Assembly (NCBI GenBank): GCA_035561135.1
Contig: DATMYA010000048.1
Coordinates: 62,001-126,000 of the forward strand
Length of the DNA stretch: 64,000 nucleotides
Origin: Clostridia bacterium
GTDB taxonomy: Bacteria; Acidobacteriota; Terriglobia; Terriglobales; Acidobacteriaceae
Reading direction: 5' to 3'
Position numbers and translations under genes: made by a program. The notes below the pieces were generated by a model, which was given only the letters and a program-made list of their open reading frames with translations, made no database searches and had not been told where the DNA came from. The first letter of the stretch is position 1. Each line of letters starts with the position of its first letter. Below are positions 45,621 to 58,700 of this stretch, piece by piece.

Positions 45621-46821
45621 GGCTGCGCTCCCACAGTCGCGGCAACTGCGGTTCGTTCACTGCCAGCAGCGGCCGCTTGCTCAGGTTCCATAGAAAGGCC
45701 GCCACCCAGAAACTCATGAGAGCAGCTGGCGCGGCCAGATAGGTCCAGTGCATCTGGAATTGATGATGCTCGGAGCCCGGAAATGGATTCGGGGCGACAA
45801 GCCAGTAGAGATCGACCAGGCGCATGAAAATCAGCAGCAGCGCGAGCGGTACCAGGCGTTTCGCCGAGCGCTTCAGATCGCGCGAGAGTAGCAGCGCAAA
45901 CGGCAATACAAAGTGCAACGCGATGAGCGCCAGCGCGACGAACTGCCAGCCGTTCTTGATGCGGTCCAGGTACCAGACAATCTCTTCCGGAAGGTTAGCC
46001 ATCCAGATAATCAGCCACTGCGAAAACGAGAAGTAGGCGTAGATCATTACGAACGCAAGCGACAGCTTTCCCAAGTCATGCAGGTGATCGGGAAGCACAA
46101 CTTCGTTCATCGGCGCGTATCTCGCCAGCATCACGAGTGCCACGATGGCGAGTGAGATCGCCGATAGCATGTGGCCGTCCATGAACAGCATCCCGTAGAT
46201 GGTCGAATACCAATGGGGATCCAGCGACATGAGCCAGTCCACAGTGGCCAGCGTGATGGTGAACGCGTAGAGGACCAAGCCAATCGCCGAGATGGTCTTC
46301 ATGCGCCGCCAGATGTTCGGGTTCGTATCCGCATCCTGCTGCGCCGACCACTTGTTCAGGAAATACGCCAGCCCATTCCAAATTGCGAAGTAGATGACCG
46401 CGCGAACGATGAAGAAAGTCAAGTTGAGATACGGAGCCTTCGCCATCAGCACGTGGTCGCCCCTGACGAGGTCTGCGTGCGTCCAGACGAACAGGCTCTT
46501 CATGCCCACAATGACGGGGATAAACAGAACGGTCATCATGGGCAGAGTGCGCGTGGCCGCCTCAAAGACGCGGCGCGACAGCATCCACCAGTTGCCGCCC
46601 GACATATGTCCGATCATCAGCAGCACCAGCGATCCCAGCGACAGGCCCAGGCACCACATGAAGCCCATGAGATAACCGCGAAAGAACTGCTCTGGCGTAA
46701 TGAATGCCCCGATGATGGCGACGGTCCCGGCGACAACGCCGGCAACGATCGCGCGCTGTCTTAATGCAGTCAGCGCGGCAGGCGCGGCGAAGTCTCCGGT
46801 TCTAACGTTCGTCGTGCTCAT
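45610..46821 (-). CDS. actF: Alternative complex III subunit ActF
   Basis: 403 aa with about ten helices, the second quinone-binding membrane subunit. Features seen: MIGHMSGGNWWMLSRRVFEAATRTLPM, DWLMSLDPHWYSTIYGM and the repeated aromatic helices typical of NrfD-like ActF. Its stop-start overlap with actE places it in the same transcript. Confidence 0.9.
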   Translation of the reverse strand: MSTTNVRTGDFAAPAALTALRQRAIVAGVVAGTVAIIGAFITPEQFFRGYLMGFMWCLGLSLGSLVLLMIGHMSGGNWWMLSRRVFEAATRTLPMMTVLFIPVIVGMKSLFVWTHADLVRGDHVLMAKAPYLNLTFFIVRAVIYFAIWNGLAYFLNKWSAQQDADTNPNIWRRMKTISAIGLVLYAFTITLATVDWLMSLDPHWYSTIYGMLFMDGHMLSAISLAIVALVMLARYAPMNEVVLPDHLHDLGKLSLAFVMIYAYFSFSQWLIIWMANLPEEIVWYLDRIKNGWQFVALALIALHFVLPFALLLSRDLKRSAKRLVPLALLLIFMRLVDLYWLVAPNPFPGSEHHQFQMHWTYLAAPAALMSFWVAAFLWNLSKRPLLAVNEPQLPRLWERSHGH

Positions 46822-47483
46822 TTCTGCAACTCGCTTTCCTTGCGAACGTCGCCGCTCTCGCCGTGCGTTCCCTTCCTGCCCTCCATAGGCTTCTCGGGAC
46901 CAACTGTCAGGGCCGGTGCCGTCGTCGAAATCTGCGTTCCGGCGGGAACATCAGCCTGCGTAGCGTTCTGGCTCAGTTGCAAAGTCCTGATATAAGCGAC
47001 GATTGCCCAGCGGTCTTTCACCGGGATTTGCGCCGCGTAATCCGGCATCGCTCCGAAGCCGTTCGTCATCACGTCGAAGAAGTAGCCGACGGGCGCCTTT
47101 CGCAGCCGGTCGATGTGGTACGACGGAGGCCGCCGCAGGCCACGCTGCACGACCATGCCGTTGCCGTCGCCCACGCGCGAGTGGCACGGAGTGCAAAAGA
47201 TGTTGAAGCGTTCCTGTCCACGCTTCAGCACGTCAGCCGTCATCGGGAACGGGAACACGTCGCCCGGGTTCGGACCAATTTTTCCCGTGTAGAAGTAGGT
47301 GTCTTCGCGAAGATTGCCGCGCGCCACCGTGCCCTCGACCATCGGACGTTCAGAGCGATTGTCCGCATAGAACTCGTTGACTCTCAGCGGCTTGTATTTC
47401 GGTTGATCGTGCATATCCTGCCGGCATCCCGCCAGCATGAATATCGACGCGCCGATAATTCCTGCCGCCATCCATTTCTTCAT
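46818..47483 (-). CDS. actE: Alternative complex III subunit ActE (mono-heme cytochrome c lipoprotein)
   Basis: 221 aa from the ATG at 47483 (MKKWMAAGIIG), giving a lipobox LAGC. One heme motif, FCTPCHSRVGDGNGMV, with an axial Met in GAMPDYAAQIP. A Pro-rich tail follows. ActE transfers electrons within the complex toward the oxidase. Overlaps actF by 4 bp. Confidence 0.92.
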   Translation of the reverse strand: MKKWMAAGIIGASIFMLAGCRQDMHDQPKYKPLRVNEFYADNRSERPMVEGTVARGNLREDTYFYTGKIGPNPGDVFPFPMTADVLKRGQERFNIFCTPCHSRVGDGNGMVVQRGLRRPPSYHIDRLRKAPVGYFFDVMTNGFGAMPDYAAQIPVKDRWAIVAYIRTLQLSQNATQADVPAGTQISTTAPALTVGPEKPMEGRKGTHGESGDVRKESELQK

Positions 47484-47526
47484 GGCAATCTTCACTGCGC
47501 TGCGGTGTTCGATTTGCGTCGGCGTG

Positions 47527-48063
47527 TTAATTCGACACCTCCGCAATGTCCAGCGGGTTGAGGCTTCTCATGAAAGCACGCGTGCTCTCGGGATCGAACT
47601 GACGATCGGACGCCTCTATACAGAGGAAGAACCGGTCGCGGCTGGCGGCTGAGAATCGCGGATTGTTAAACACAGGGTGATACGGCATTGGCAAGCCGTT
47701 CAGCGCCAACATGCCCACAACAGCCGAAATGCCACCGAACAGAATCGTCATCTCAAAGGTCACGATGATGAACGATGGCCATGAGTGATAAGGGCGTCCG
47801 CCGATGTTCAGGGGATAGCTCACCGCGGAAATCCAATACTGGAGCAGGTAGCCGGACAAGCCACCCAGGATTGAGCCGACCAGAACGACCAGCGGCACGC
47901 GAGTTTTGCGAAAGCCAATTGCGTCCGACAGTTCCTCAATCGGGTAAGGGCTATAGGCATCCATGCGGCGGTACCCCGCAGCATGAGCCCGCTCGGCAGC
48001 CTCAACGATGTCGGTCGGATTATCAAACTCGGCCATGAGTCCGTAGATAGGCGCATCAGTCAT
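47527..48063 (-). CDS. actD: Alternative complex III subunit ActD (DUF3341)
   Basis: 178 aa. N-terminal soluble part (GLMAEFDNPTDIVEAAERAHAAGYRRMDAYSPYPIEEL), then two helices (VVLVGSILGGLSGYLLQYW, FEMTILFGGISAVVGMLAL) and the conserved LPMPYHPVFNNPRF block of DUF3341. Overlaps actC by 8 bp. Confidence 0.94.
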   Translation of the reverse strand: MTDAPIYGLMAEFDNPTDIVEAAERAHAAGYRRMDAYSPYPIEELSDAIGFRKTRVPLVVLVGSILGGLSGYLLQYWISAVSYPLNIGGRPYHSWPSFIIVTFEMTILFGGISAVVGMLALNGLPMPYHPVFNNPRFSAASRDRFFLCIEASDRQFDPESTRAFMRSLNPLDIAEVSN

Positions 48064-49471
48064 GGGCCGCCACCTCCTCCGTTTTCAGTTCAGCTTCGGG
48101 CAGGAGCGTACGCATTTCGAAGATTGAGATCGCCGGCATGATTCGGACGAACAGGAACATCGCCGCAAAGAACAGGCCAAGCGTCCCGGCGAAGGTCGCA
48201 TAGTCCCAGCGCGTCGGCGTGTAGATGCCCCACGATGACGGCAGGAAATCACGATGCAGGCTCGTCACCACGATGACGAAACGCTCGAGCCACATGCCGA
48301 TCAGAATGACGATGGAAATCAAGAACAGCTTGACGGGTGCAAGACGAATGGAGCGGGTCCAGAGCAGTTGCGGGATCAAGATGTTCGTCAGGATCAGCGT
48401 CCAGTACGACCACCAGTACGGTCCCGTCATGCGATTCCACATCATGAAGCGCTCGTAGCCGTTGCCGCTATACCACGCGAAGAACACTTCCATCGCGTAG
48501 CCATAGGCGACGATGAGTCCGGTGGAGAGCATGACCTTTGCGGCGTTATCCAGGTGCCGCATGGTGATCATGTCGCGCAACCCATAGAAGTGACGGATCG
48601 GAATCGCGAGCACCAGCACCATGGCGAAACCGGAGTAGATGGCGCCTGCGACGAAGTACGGCGGGAACACCGTCGTGTGCCAGCCGGGCAGAATGGAACT
48701 TGCGAAGTCGAAGCTGACAACCGTGTGAACGGAGAGCACGAGCGGCGTCGCCAGGCCAGCCAGCAACAGGTACGTGCTCTCGTATCGTTTCCAGTGACGG
48801 GCCGAACCTCGCCAGCCCATCGAGAGCAATCCGTATACGGCCTTCGCGTATTTGTTCTTCGCGCTATCACGGAAAGTCGCGAAATCCGGAATAAGGCCTA
48901 CGAACCAGAACAGCAGCGAAATGGTTCCGTAAGTCGATACCGCGAACACGTCCCAGATGAGCGGACTGCGGAACTGCGGCCAAACGCCCATCGTGTTTGG
49001 GTACGGGAACAGCCAATACACCGCCAGCCACGGACGGCCGGTATGGATGAGCGGGAACATACCCGCACAAGCCACGGCAAACAGCGTCATAGCTTCTGCG
49101 AAACGGTTGATCGAGTTACGCCAGCTCTGCTTGAACAGCAACAGAATCGCTGAGATCAGCGTTCCGGCGTGACCGATACCGATCCACCAAACAAAGTTGA
49201 TGATCGCGAAGCCCCAGCCCACCGGAATGTTGATGCCCCAAATGCCGGTACCCCGAAAGACGAGATAACCGACCGCGAGTTGCAAGAGCATCAGCAGGCT
49301 GAACGCGATGGCGAATCCGCCCACCCAGCCCAGCGTTACCGGACGGCGCAGCACGATCCACGAAATCTTGTCCGTGACCGTGCCGAAGGTATGACCCGGT
49401 TCCAGAACCGGCGCCTGCCCCGGCAACAGCCGATCATGCAAAAGTGTCTTTTCCTCTGGACCTTCGTGCAT
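48056..49471 (-). CDS. actC: Alternative complex III subunit ActC (NrfD-like)
   Basis: 471 aa with about ten helices, the main quinol-oxidising membrane subunit. NrfD/PsrC features: WGFAIINFVWWIGIGHAGTLISAILLLF, FPLIHTGRPW, HTVVSFDFASSILPGWHTTVFPPYFVAGAIYSGFAMV. It ends with a soluble acidic tail. Starts 6 bp after actB. Confidence 0.95.
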   Translation of the reverse strand: MHEGPEEKTLLHDRLLPGQAPVLEPGHTFGTVTDKISWIVLRRPVTLGWVGGFAIAFSLLMLLQLAVGYLVFRGTGIWGINIPVGWGFAIINFVWWIGIGHAGTLISAILLLFKQSWRNSINRFAEAMTLFAVACAGMFPLIHTGRPWLAVYWLFPYPNTMGVWPQFRSPLIWDVFAVSTYGTISLLFWFVGLIPDFATFRDSAKNKYAKAVYGLLSMGWRGSARHWKRYESTYLLLAGLATPLVLSVHTVVSFDFASSILPGWHTTVFPPYFVAGAIYSGFAMVLVLAIPIRHFYGLRDMITMRHLDNAAKVMLSTGLIVAYGYAMEVFFAWYSGNGYERFMMWNRMTGPYWWSYWTLILTNILIPQLLWTRSIRLAPVKLFLISIVILIGMWLERFVIVVTSLHRDFLPSSWGIYTPTRWDYATFAGTLGLFFAAMFLFVRIMPAISIFEMRTLLPEAELKTEEVAAHD

Positions 49472-49477
49472 CGCTAC

Positions 49478-52567
<3,090 letters not shown>

Positions 52568-52636
52568 TCGGTTTGTCAGTTCCGCTCGTCGATGTCTTCC
52601 AACTGGCGCCGGTCGTTTGCCGGCATTTGTTCGTCG

Positions 52637-53338
52637 TTACCTGTGGCAGGTGTTGCAGCTCGTGATGTCCTGAACGCTGCGCACCTTGTAGGACGTCTTC
52701 AGGTACTTCCCCAGAGACTCCTGATCCGTAAAGCTCTTGCCATCCGCCAGAGTTACCTCGTGGCCGGCACTCGGCTGTTCATATGCCATGTTGAATACCT
52801 GGTCGCGCGGCCGCAGGTACTTCTCTGGAGCGCGGTGGCAGTTCAAGCACCACTCCATTTGCAGCGAAGCGTACTGGTACATCAGCGGCATCTTGTCCAC
52901 CGGGCCATGGCAGGTGTTGCAGCCGACACCCTTGTTCACGTGGATGCTGTGGTCGAAGTACACGAAATCCGGCAAATCGTTGACGCGCGTCCAGACCAGC
53001 GATTTCCCGCTTCGGAAGCTCTCACGAACAGGTTCCAGCATCGGTGCGTTCGTCCAGATCTGCGAATGGCAGTTCATGCAGGTCTTCGTCGGAGGAATGC
53101 CGGCAAAACCCGAGACCTCTACCGACGTATGGCAATACCGGCAGTCGATCCCAAGTCCAGACACATGATGTTGATGACTGAACATGACAGGCTGAGCCTT
53201 GGCTACTCCCGCATACGTGAAGTACGGCGAACGCTGCATCTGGAGAGCGGCCCACATCAACCCCGCCACCAGGAACATGGCAGCGAAGATCGAGACCCGC
53301 GCGATGGTGTTGGCACTTCTATGGAAGATTTGCGCCAT
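52637..53338 (-). CDS. actA: Alternative complex III subunit ActA (pentaheme cytochrome c)
   Basis: 233 aa with an N-terminal helix (ARVSIFAAMFLVAGLMWAALQM) and five CxxCH motifs: CRYCHTS, CMNCHSQ, CNTCHGP, CLNCHRA and CNTCHR. First gene of the 13-gene respiratory operon. The 493-bp region upstream, shared with the divergent ThDP enzyme gene, contains a CRP-like palindrome. Confidence 0.95.
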   Translation of the reverse strand: MAQIFHRSANTIARVSIFAAMFLVAGLMWAALQMQRSPYFTYAGVAKAQPVMFSHQHHVSGLGIDCRYCHTSVEVSGFAGIPPTKTCMNCHSQIWTNAPMLEPVRESFRSGKSLVWTRVNDLPDFVYFDHSIHVNKGVGCNTCHGPVDKMPLMYQYASLQMEWCLNCHRAPEKYLRPRDQVFNMAYEQPSAGHEVTLADGKSFTDQESLGKYLKTSYKVRSVQDITSCNTCHR

Positions 53339-53831
53339 GGTTATGAGCTATTCCGTTCTGGTTCCAGTGTTGAAAGCGCTACGACGCCTCGTTCGCACGC
53401 GCTCGCCTCCGCGCACCCCTTTGCCGAAGCAGACAAGCACGCGTGATTGCCATTTCGCAGACCGAATGAGTTGCGCCCGTGTCTGTGACGTACGTCACGC
53501 AAACCGGTGATTATAGCAAGGTACCTCAACGGCCCAAAACGAAAGAACGCGCCGCCCAGTTTCGCGATCGTCATTCCGTTTACATGGAACGTCATATGTC
53601 GTTCCGCGATGTATTGCGCCGCTTCACCACAGTTACGGATGCAGGCCCCCACGACCTGCATGGCCATTGTGCAGCGCTCATGACAGCTTTTTTCAGTACG
53701 AGGAAAGCTGCGTGTCCTACAAACGCATCCCACCCTACGCGATGTATTGATCAACAATTCAGCCCAACGACTCACTTAATTTTCTTCAAAAACGAAATCT
53801 GGAGCGAACGCTCAGTATTAAAGGAGTCCCA
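53339..53831. other. Divergent regulatory region between actA and the ThDP enzyme gene
   Basis: 493 bp. The main feature is the perfect 14-bp palindrome at 53485-53498. A short open frame at 53479-53835 has no family similarity and overlaps the ribosome-binding site of the next gene, so it is not annotated. A good Shine-Dalgarno (AAAGGAG) sits just before 53832. Confidence 0.6.
53485..53498. promoter_or_regulatory. CRP/FNR-type palindrome upstream of the respiratory operon
   Basis: GTGACGTACGTCAC is a perfect 14-bp palindrome, read as TGTGA-CGTACG-TCACG, close to the CRP consensus. Centred about 153 bp from actA. A 12/14 match lies upstream of ptb-buk. Confidence 0.5.
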
Positions 53832-55580
53832 ATGAATGCCTCCGATGTCTTGGTCGAATCGTTAATCGAGTGGGGAGTGGATACCATCTTTGGACTTCCC
53901 GGTGATGGCATTAACGGCATCATGGAATCGCTGCGCACGCGTCAGGACAAGGTCCGCTTCGTGCAGGTACGTCACGAAGAAGGCGCCGCCTTCATGGCCT
54001 GCGCCTATGCCAAGTTCACCGGACGCCTCGGCGTATGTCTCGCCACCAGCGGTCCCGGCGGCATTCACCTGCTGAACGGGCTCTATGACGCGAAGCTCGA
54101 TGGCGCTTCCGTTCTCGCCATCACCGGCCTTCAATTCCACGATCTTGTCGGCACTTTCACGCAGCAGGATGTTCAGCTCGACCGCTTGTTCCAGGATGTC
54201 TGCGTTTACAACGAACGCATCATGGGCCCGGCCCACGTCGAAAACGTAGTCGATCTCGCTTGCCGAACGGCTCTCGCTTACCACGGCGTATCGCACATAA
54301 CGATGCCGGTGGACATGCAGGAGATGCCGCTCACGAAACGCGAGCGCTCCTCCCGCAACGTGGCCGACCACAACTCTGACGTGTATGCCCGCAGCGCACG
54401 CCTGCCGAATCCCGCAGACCTGCAACACGCCGCCGAAATTCTGAACGCCGCTGGCAAGGTAGCCATCCTTGCCGGACGAGGCGCGCTCAAGGCGACCGAT
54501 GAACTTGAACAGGTCGCCGAAGTTCTGGGCGCGCCCATCATCAAGGCCCTGCTTGGAAAGGCCGCCGTGCCCGACGATTCGCCATACACCACCGGCGGCA
54601 TCGGACTCCTCGGCACACTGCCGTCGCAAGAAGCGATGGAGCAGTGCGACACTATCCTGATCGTAGGCAGCTCCTTCCCCTACATTGAATTCATGCCCAA
54701 GCCCGGCCAGGCGCGCGGCATTCAAATCGAGCTCAACCCTCAGCGCATCGGCTTGCGCTATCCCATAGAGGTCGGATTGGTCGGCGACAGCGCCACAACT
54801 CTGCGCGAGCTGCTGCCGCTCTTGAAACGCAAGCAGAACCGAGCCTTTCTCGATCGCGCACAGCGAGGCATGAAGGATTGGAAAAGCCTCATGCACGAGC
54901 AATCAGCACGCAAAGACATTCCCATGAAACCGCAAGTGATCGCCCATGAGATCGGCATACGGCTTCGCAACGACGCCATTGTCACTTGCGACAGCGGCAC
55001 CATCACTACGTGGTGGGCGCGGCACATACCCGCAAAGCGCGGACAGATGCACGCCTGCTCCGGCACGCTGGCGACGATGGCCTGCGGACTTCCCTACGCG
55101 AACGCCGCACAAATCGCCTATCCCCACCGCCAGGTGCTGTGCTTCATCGGCGACGGCGGCTTCACCATGCTGATGAGCGAGTTCCTCACCACCGTGAAGC
55201 ACAAGCTACCCATCAAGGTCTGCGTCATCAAGAACAACACGCTCGGCCAGATCAAGTGGGAACAGATGGTCTTCCTCGGTAATCCCGAGTACGGCGTCGA
55301 ATTGCAGGACTTCGACTTTGCGGCGTTCGCACACGCCTGCGGTGCTGTTGGCTTCAGTTGCAAGGATCCGAAACTGGCGGGCGACACCGTCGAGCAATTT
55401 CTGGCAGCACCCGGTCCGGCGATTCTCGAAGCCCATGTCGATCCGCTCGAGCCTCCAATGCCAGCGAAGGTGAAGCCAGAACAGGCTTACCACTTCGCCG
55501 AGTCACTGGTACGGGGAGAACCGAAAGCTCTTGAAATGGCGCGCAAAATCTTCGGCGACAAGATTCGCGAACTGGTGTAG
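53832..55580 (+). CDS. ThDP-dependent pyruvate oxidase/acetolactate synthase-family enzyme
   Basis: 582 aa; start ATG at 53832 follows AAAGGAG. The three-domain ThDP fold is clear: N-terminal Pyr domain with the catalytic Glu (VRHEEGAAFMACAYAK), central domain, and C-terminal PP domain with the ThDP-Mg motif GDGGFTMLMSEF...IKNNTLGQIKWEQ. The sequence GLPGDGINGIMESL and the ARKIFGDKIRELV end are closest to PoxB-type pyruvate oxidases/dehydrogenases, not to anabolic acetolactate synthase (no ilvN beside it). It could yield acetate or acetyl phosphate, fitting the nearby acyl-CoA synthetase. Confidence 0.88.
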   Translation: MNASDVLVESLIEWGVDTIFGLPGDGINGIMESLRTRQDKVRFVQVRHEEGAAFMACAYAKFTGRLGVCLATSGPGGIHLLNGLYDAKLDGASVLAITGLQFHDLVGTFTQQDVQLDRLFQDVCVYNERIMGPAHVENVVDLACRTALAYHGVSHITMPVDMQEMPLTKRERSSRNVADHNSDVYARSARLPNPADLQHAAEILNAAGKVAILAGRGALKATDELEQVAEVLGAPIIKALLGKAAVPDDSPYTTGGIGLLGTLPSQEAMEQCDTILIVGSSFPYIEFMPKPGQARGIQIELNPQRIGLRYPIEVGLVGDSATTLRELLPLLKRKQNRAFLDRAQRGMKDWKSLMHEQSARKDIPMKPQVIAHEIGIRLRNDAIVTCDSGTITTWWARHIPAKRGQMHACSGTLATMACGLPYANAAQIAYPHRQVLCFIGDGGFTMLMSEFLTTVKHKLPIKVCVIKNNTLGQIKWEQMVFLGNPEYGVELQDFDFAAFAHACGAVGFSCKDPKLAGDTVEQFLAAPGPAILEAHVDPLEPPMPAKVKPEQAYHFAESLVRGEPKALEMARKIFGDKIRELV

Positions 55581-55629
55581 AGGGGCAGACGGCGGACGTT
55601 AGACGGCGGACAAAAGACGGCAAACGTTA

Positions 55630-55659
55630 GCGGGGCGTGGCCTTTTGGCCACGCCCCGC
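55630..55659. terminator. Perfect GC-rich hairpin after the ThDP enzyme gene
   Basis: GCGGGGCGTGGCC and GGCCACGCCCCGC form a perfect 13-bp stem around TTTT. It lies 50 bp after the stop, in a convergent gap, and may terminate in both directions; there is no clear T-run. Confidence 0.65.
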
Positions 55660-55673
55660 GATTATTGATGAGA

Positions 55674-55702
55674 GTCATCCTGAGTGAATCGAAGGATCTG
55701 CT
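55674..55702. repeat. Interspersed repeat, half-copy
   Basis: GTCATCCTGAGTGAATCGAAGGATCTGC has the left arm of copy 2 and the CGAAGGATC core, but no matching right arm within 100 bp. Confidence 0.6.
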
Positions 55703-55760
55703 TTTCCTCGACTGCGGGAAGTAGCAAATCCTACTTTCGCCCAGACTCGTTGTATTGCTG

Positions 55761-58700
55761 TTACGGTACTGGCGTTACGGCTGTTCCATCAGCGCTGAGC
55801 AACACCGGGGACGACGAATTAGCCGCATCGTCCGCTAGTGCAAGCACTGCCGTACACTCCTTTGCATCGCCGCAGGTCAGGAACACCTTACGGACGATCC
55901 GGGGTGCGGCACCATCCGGGAAGCTGACCGGAAACTTCTCTTGCCGCAGCCGGGCGCTCAGGTCGTCTAAAAACTTCTGAGCGTCTTCTTTGTTGCCGGA
56001 CGGTTTCACTCCGGCCTTGAAGCTATCCTTCTGCGCTTTCACATTCTGAGCCTTGCCGTCGGCGTCGAGCGTGACCGTGAACTCGGCCGAGCCGGAAATC
56101 TTCGCCGCGTTCGAGAACTGCACCGTTCGATCTTTGCCGAGTTGCGCGCGATATCTGTTCACCACCGCGTCCACATTCGCGTCTCCGCCGACGAGCGGCG
56201 CAAGATGCTGGCGCGCTGAGGCCTGAGGAGTCGTGCTTGCCAGCGCCATGGCGTAGTAGTCCTTCGCGCGATCCTTGTCCCCTTGCTTTTCATAGAGCTG
56301 GCCAAGATGTTCGCCGACCTCGCCGTGCTGCTCCAGTTGCCACGCGCCCGCCAGGTACTTCTCCGCCCTGTCGACGTCGCCCATGCGGAAGTACACCCAC
56401 CCCAGCGTGTCCCAGTAGGACGCAAGCATCGACGTTAACGCGGCGCCTACTTTTACCAACTGCTCCTCAGGCATATTCCGCAGCGCGGAAGAAACGCTGC
56501 CCACTGCGGCTTCCGAATATTTCTTCGCGCGATCCAAGAACAGCCCTTGGTCGGCCAAGAAGTAGGCGACGTCGTTCCAAACCAGCGGACCAGGCGTCTT
56601 TTCCAGCGTAGCCTCGAACACTTCCATAGCTTTTTCGGCCTTGTTCGAATTCAGGTATGCCTCGCCCAGGCGCAACGAGAGCGATGGATTGTCAGGCGTG
56701 ATCTGCGAAGCCGTCTCCAACTCCGGCAGCGCGGCGTCCCATTGCTTCTGGTCGGCGAACATCTGTCCCAGGTTGGCATGCGCATAGACGTCGAGCGGGT
56801 TCACCTCCAACTGCTTGCGAAACGCCTTCTCGGCCTCGGCATAGTCGCGTAGGCGCCAGTACGCCAGGCCCATGTTGTTGTACGCCCACTCGTCGTAGGG
56901 ATTCACTTCGATCTGCTTTGCCAGGGCGCTAATCGCCTTCTGGAACTGCGCCAGGTTGAGATATGCGCGACCAAGCTGGTTCCACGCCGTCTTGTGTTTC
57001 GGCTCCAGGACGACGACGCGCTCGTAGAGTTCGGCGGCGATCTTATAGTTGCCTTCTCGCGAAGCCGCAGTTGCGGCCTCGGCAAGGTCGTCGGCCTTGG
57101 CATCGCTCGGAGCCACGCCGGTTCCCACTTCCGCCTGCTCCACTCCGATCTCCTGCTTTGTATCGGAGTTCAGCACGCGACGGAACGAGCTAAACTCGCG
57201 CAGTTTCTCCGGCGGCAGTTCGAACTGTTTGATCGTCAGCTGCCGTTCGGAATTGAGCGTCTGTCCATCCATTTTGTAGCTGGACTTGTAATCCGCAAAC
57301 TCTCGCTTGACTTCGACGGGCAGCGGCAAACGAAGCTTGAACTTCGCCGGTATCGCAATCGTCGAGTGCATCGCCATTACACCGGGAGCACCCACTCTGA
57401 ACGGCTCTTGTTCTTCGCCTTCCTCGGTCTCCGGAGCTTCGGTTACCTGCATGATCGGTAACGGGACGCGCAGTTTGGAATTCTTCCGCGTCCATTCCAG
57501 GTAATTCGGCACGGAGATCCAGTACTCGATAACGAAGGGCTCATTCGTCGCCGCCGGGTCGCTCAACTTGAAGTCCGTAATCTCTCCGGGCGCGAGTTCG
57601 ACCGAGGCCAGGTATTCGACAATACGCTTCCAGTGCGCCTGCGAAACTCGCCGCAATGCCATGCGAATCATTAATTCGCTGTCGCCGCGGCTCACGTGTT
57701 TCACGTGCGCTTGCAAGACACCGAGTTCCGTGATCTTTCCATCGACCCAACTATCTTCCTGGCCGCTGAACGGCAGGTCGGCGGGCGTCTCTTCCACAGT
57801 CGCTTTGCCGCCAGGTTCGATTAGCAACGCATTCTTTTTGCGAAGCTGCATCATCAGTACGCGATAAGGCGCAACCTCGCTCGTCGTATCCAGCCAGATC
57901 GTTCCATCGGAGGTATGAACGCGGCTGATGACGTGGTCGAACTGCGCAGGCGATGGCACCTCTGCGTCCAGCTTGCGCGTCGAGTGAATCAGCACCGTGT
58001 CCGTGGTAAATCCGGCGGCATTGAGCAAGGTCGCGAGCAGCGTGTGCTTGTCTTTGCAATCGCCGTAACCGTTCGTAAAGACCTCGGACGCCGCGTGTGG
58101 CTGGTAACGGCCCACGCCGAACGACAGGCTGACGTAGCGGAAGTTCTTGGCGACGTAGTCGTAGATCGCCTCAATCTTTTCAGTGTCGGTAGCTTTGTCT
58201 TTCGTGAGCGCGTCGGACTTCGCCTTCAGTTCGGGCGTGACCGCCCGGCGTTCCTTCTCCAGCCCGGCATACCATGTGCCGACCTCGCCCCACCCCTGGA
58301 ATGTCGTCATCTGCACGTCAGCCGCGTCCTGTGGCTTCGGACGCCGGCTCTTCTTGCCGGTCTTTTTGTCCTTCTCGTCCTCCGGACGGCTCAGATTTGC
58401 GTGCGCCCAGCGATAAATCTTCCGCCCGTTCTCCTCCGTAATCTTCACGTCAAATCCCGGCTTCACTTTCAGTTTCAGCGTCCGGTCGCGAGGTACATCC
58501 ACGATCAGGGTTTCGTCCAGCACGATGCCGGTGGCCGCGAAGGTGTGAGCCATCCAGAACTGGCGCGGCGCAAGAGGCGCATAGGTCTCGCTCGTTACTT
58601 CATACTCCAGCACTTCACCGGGACGCAGCGCCGGAACGGTGATGTGCTTCTCGCGGAAATCGGTATAAACCGGGGCTTCGCGCGCAACCGGAGACGTCAT

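Noticed and set aside
53479-53835. 118-codon open frame before the ThDP enzyme gene
   Set aside because: No family similarity or ribosome-binding site, contains the CRP-like palindrome, and overlaps the real gene's Shine-Dalgarno.
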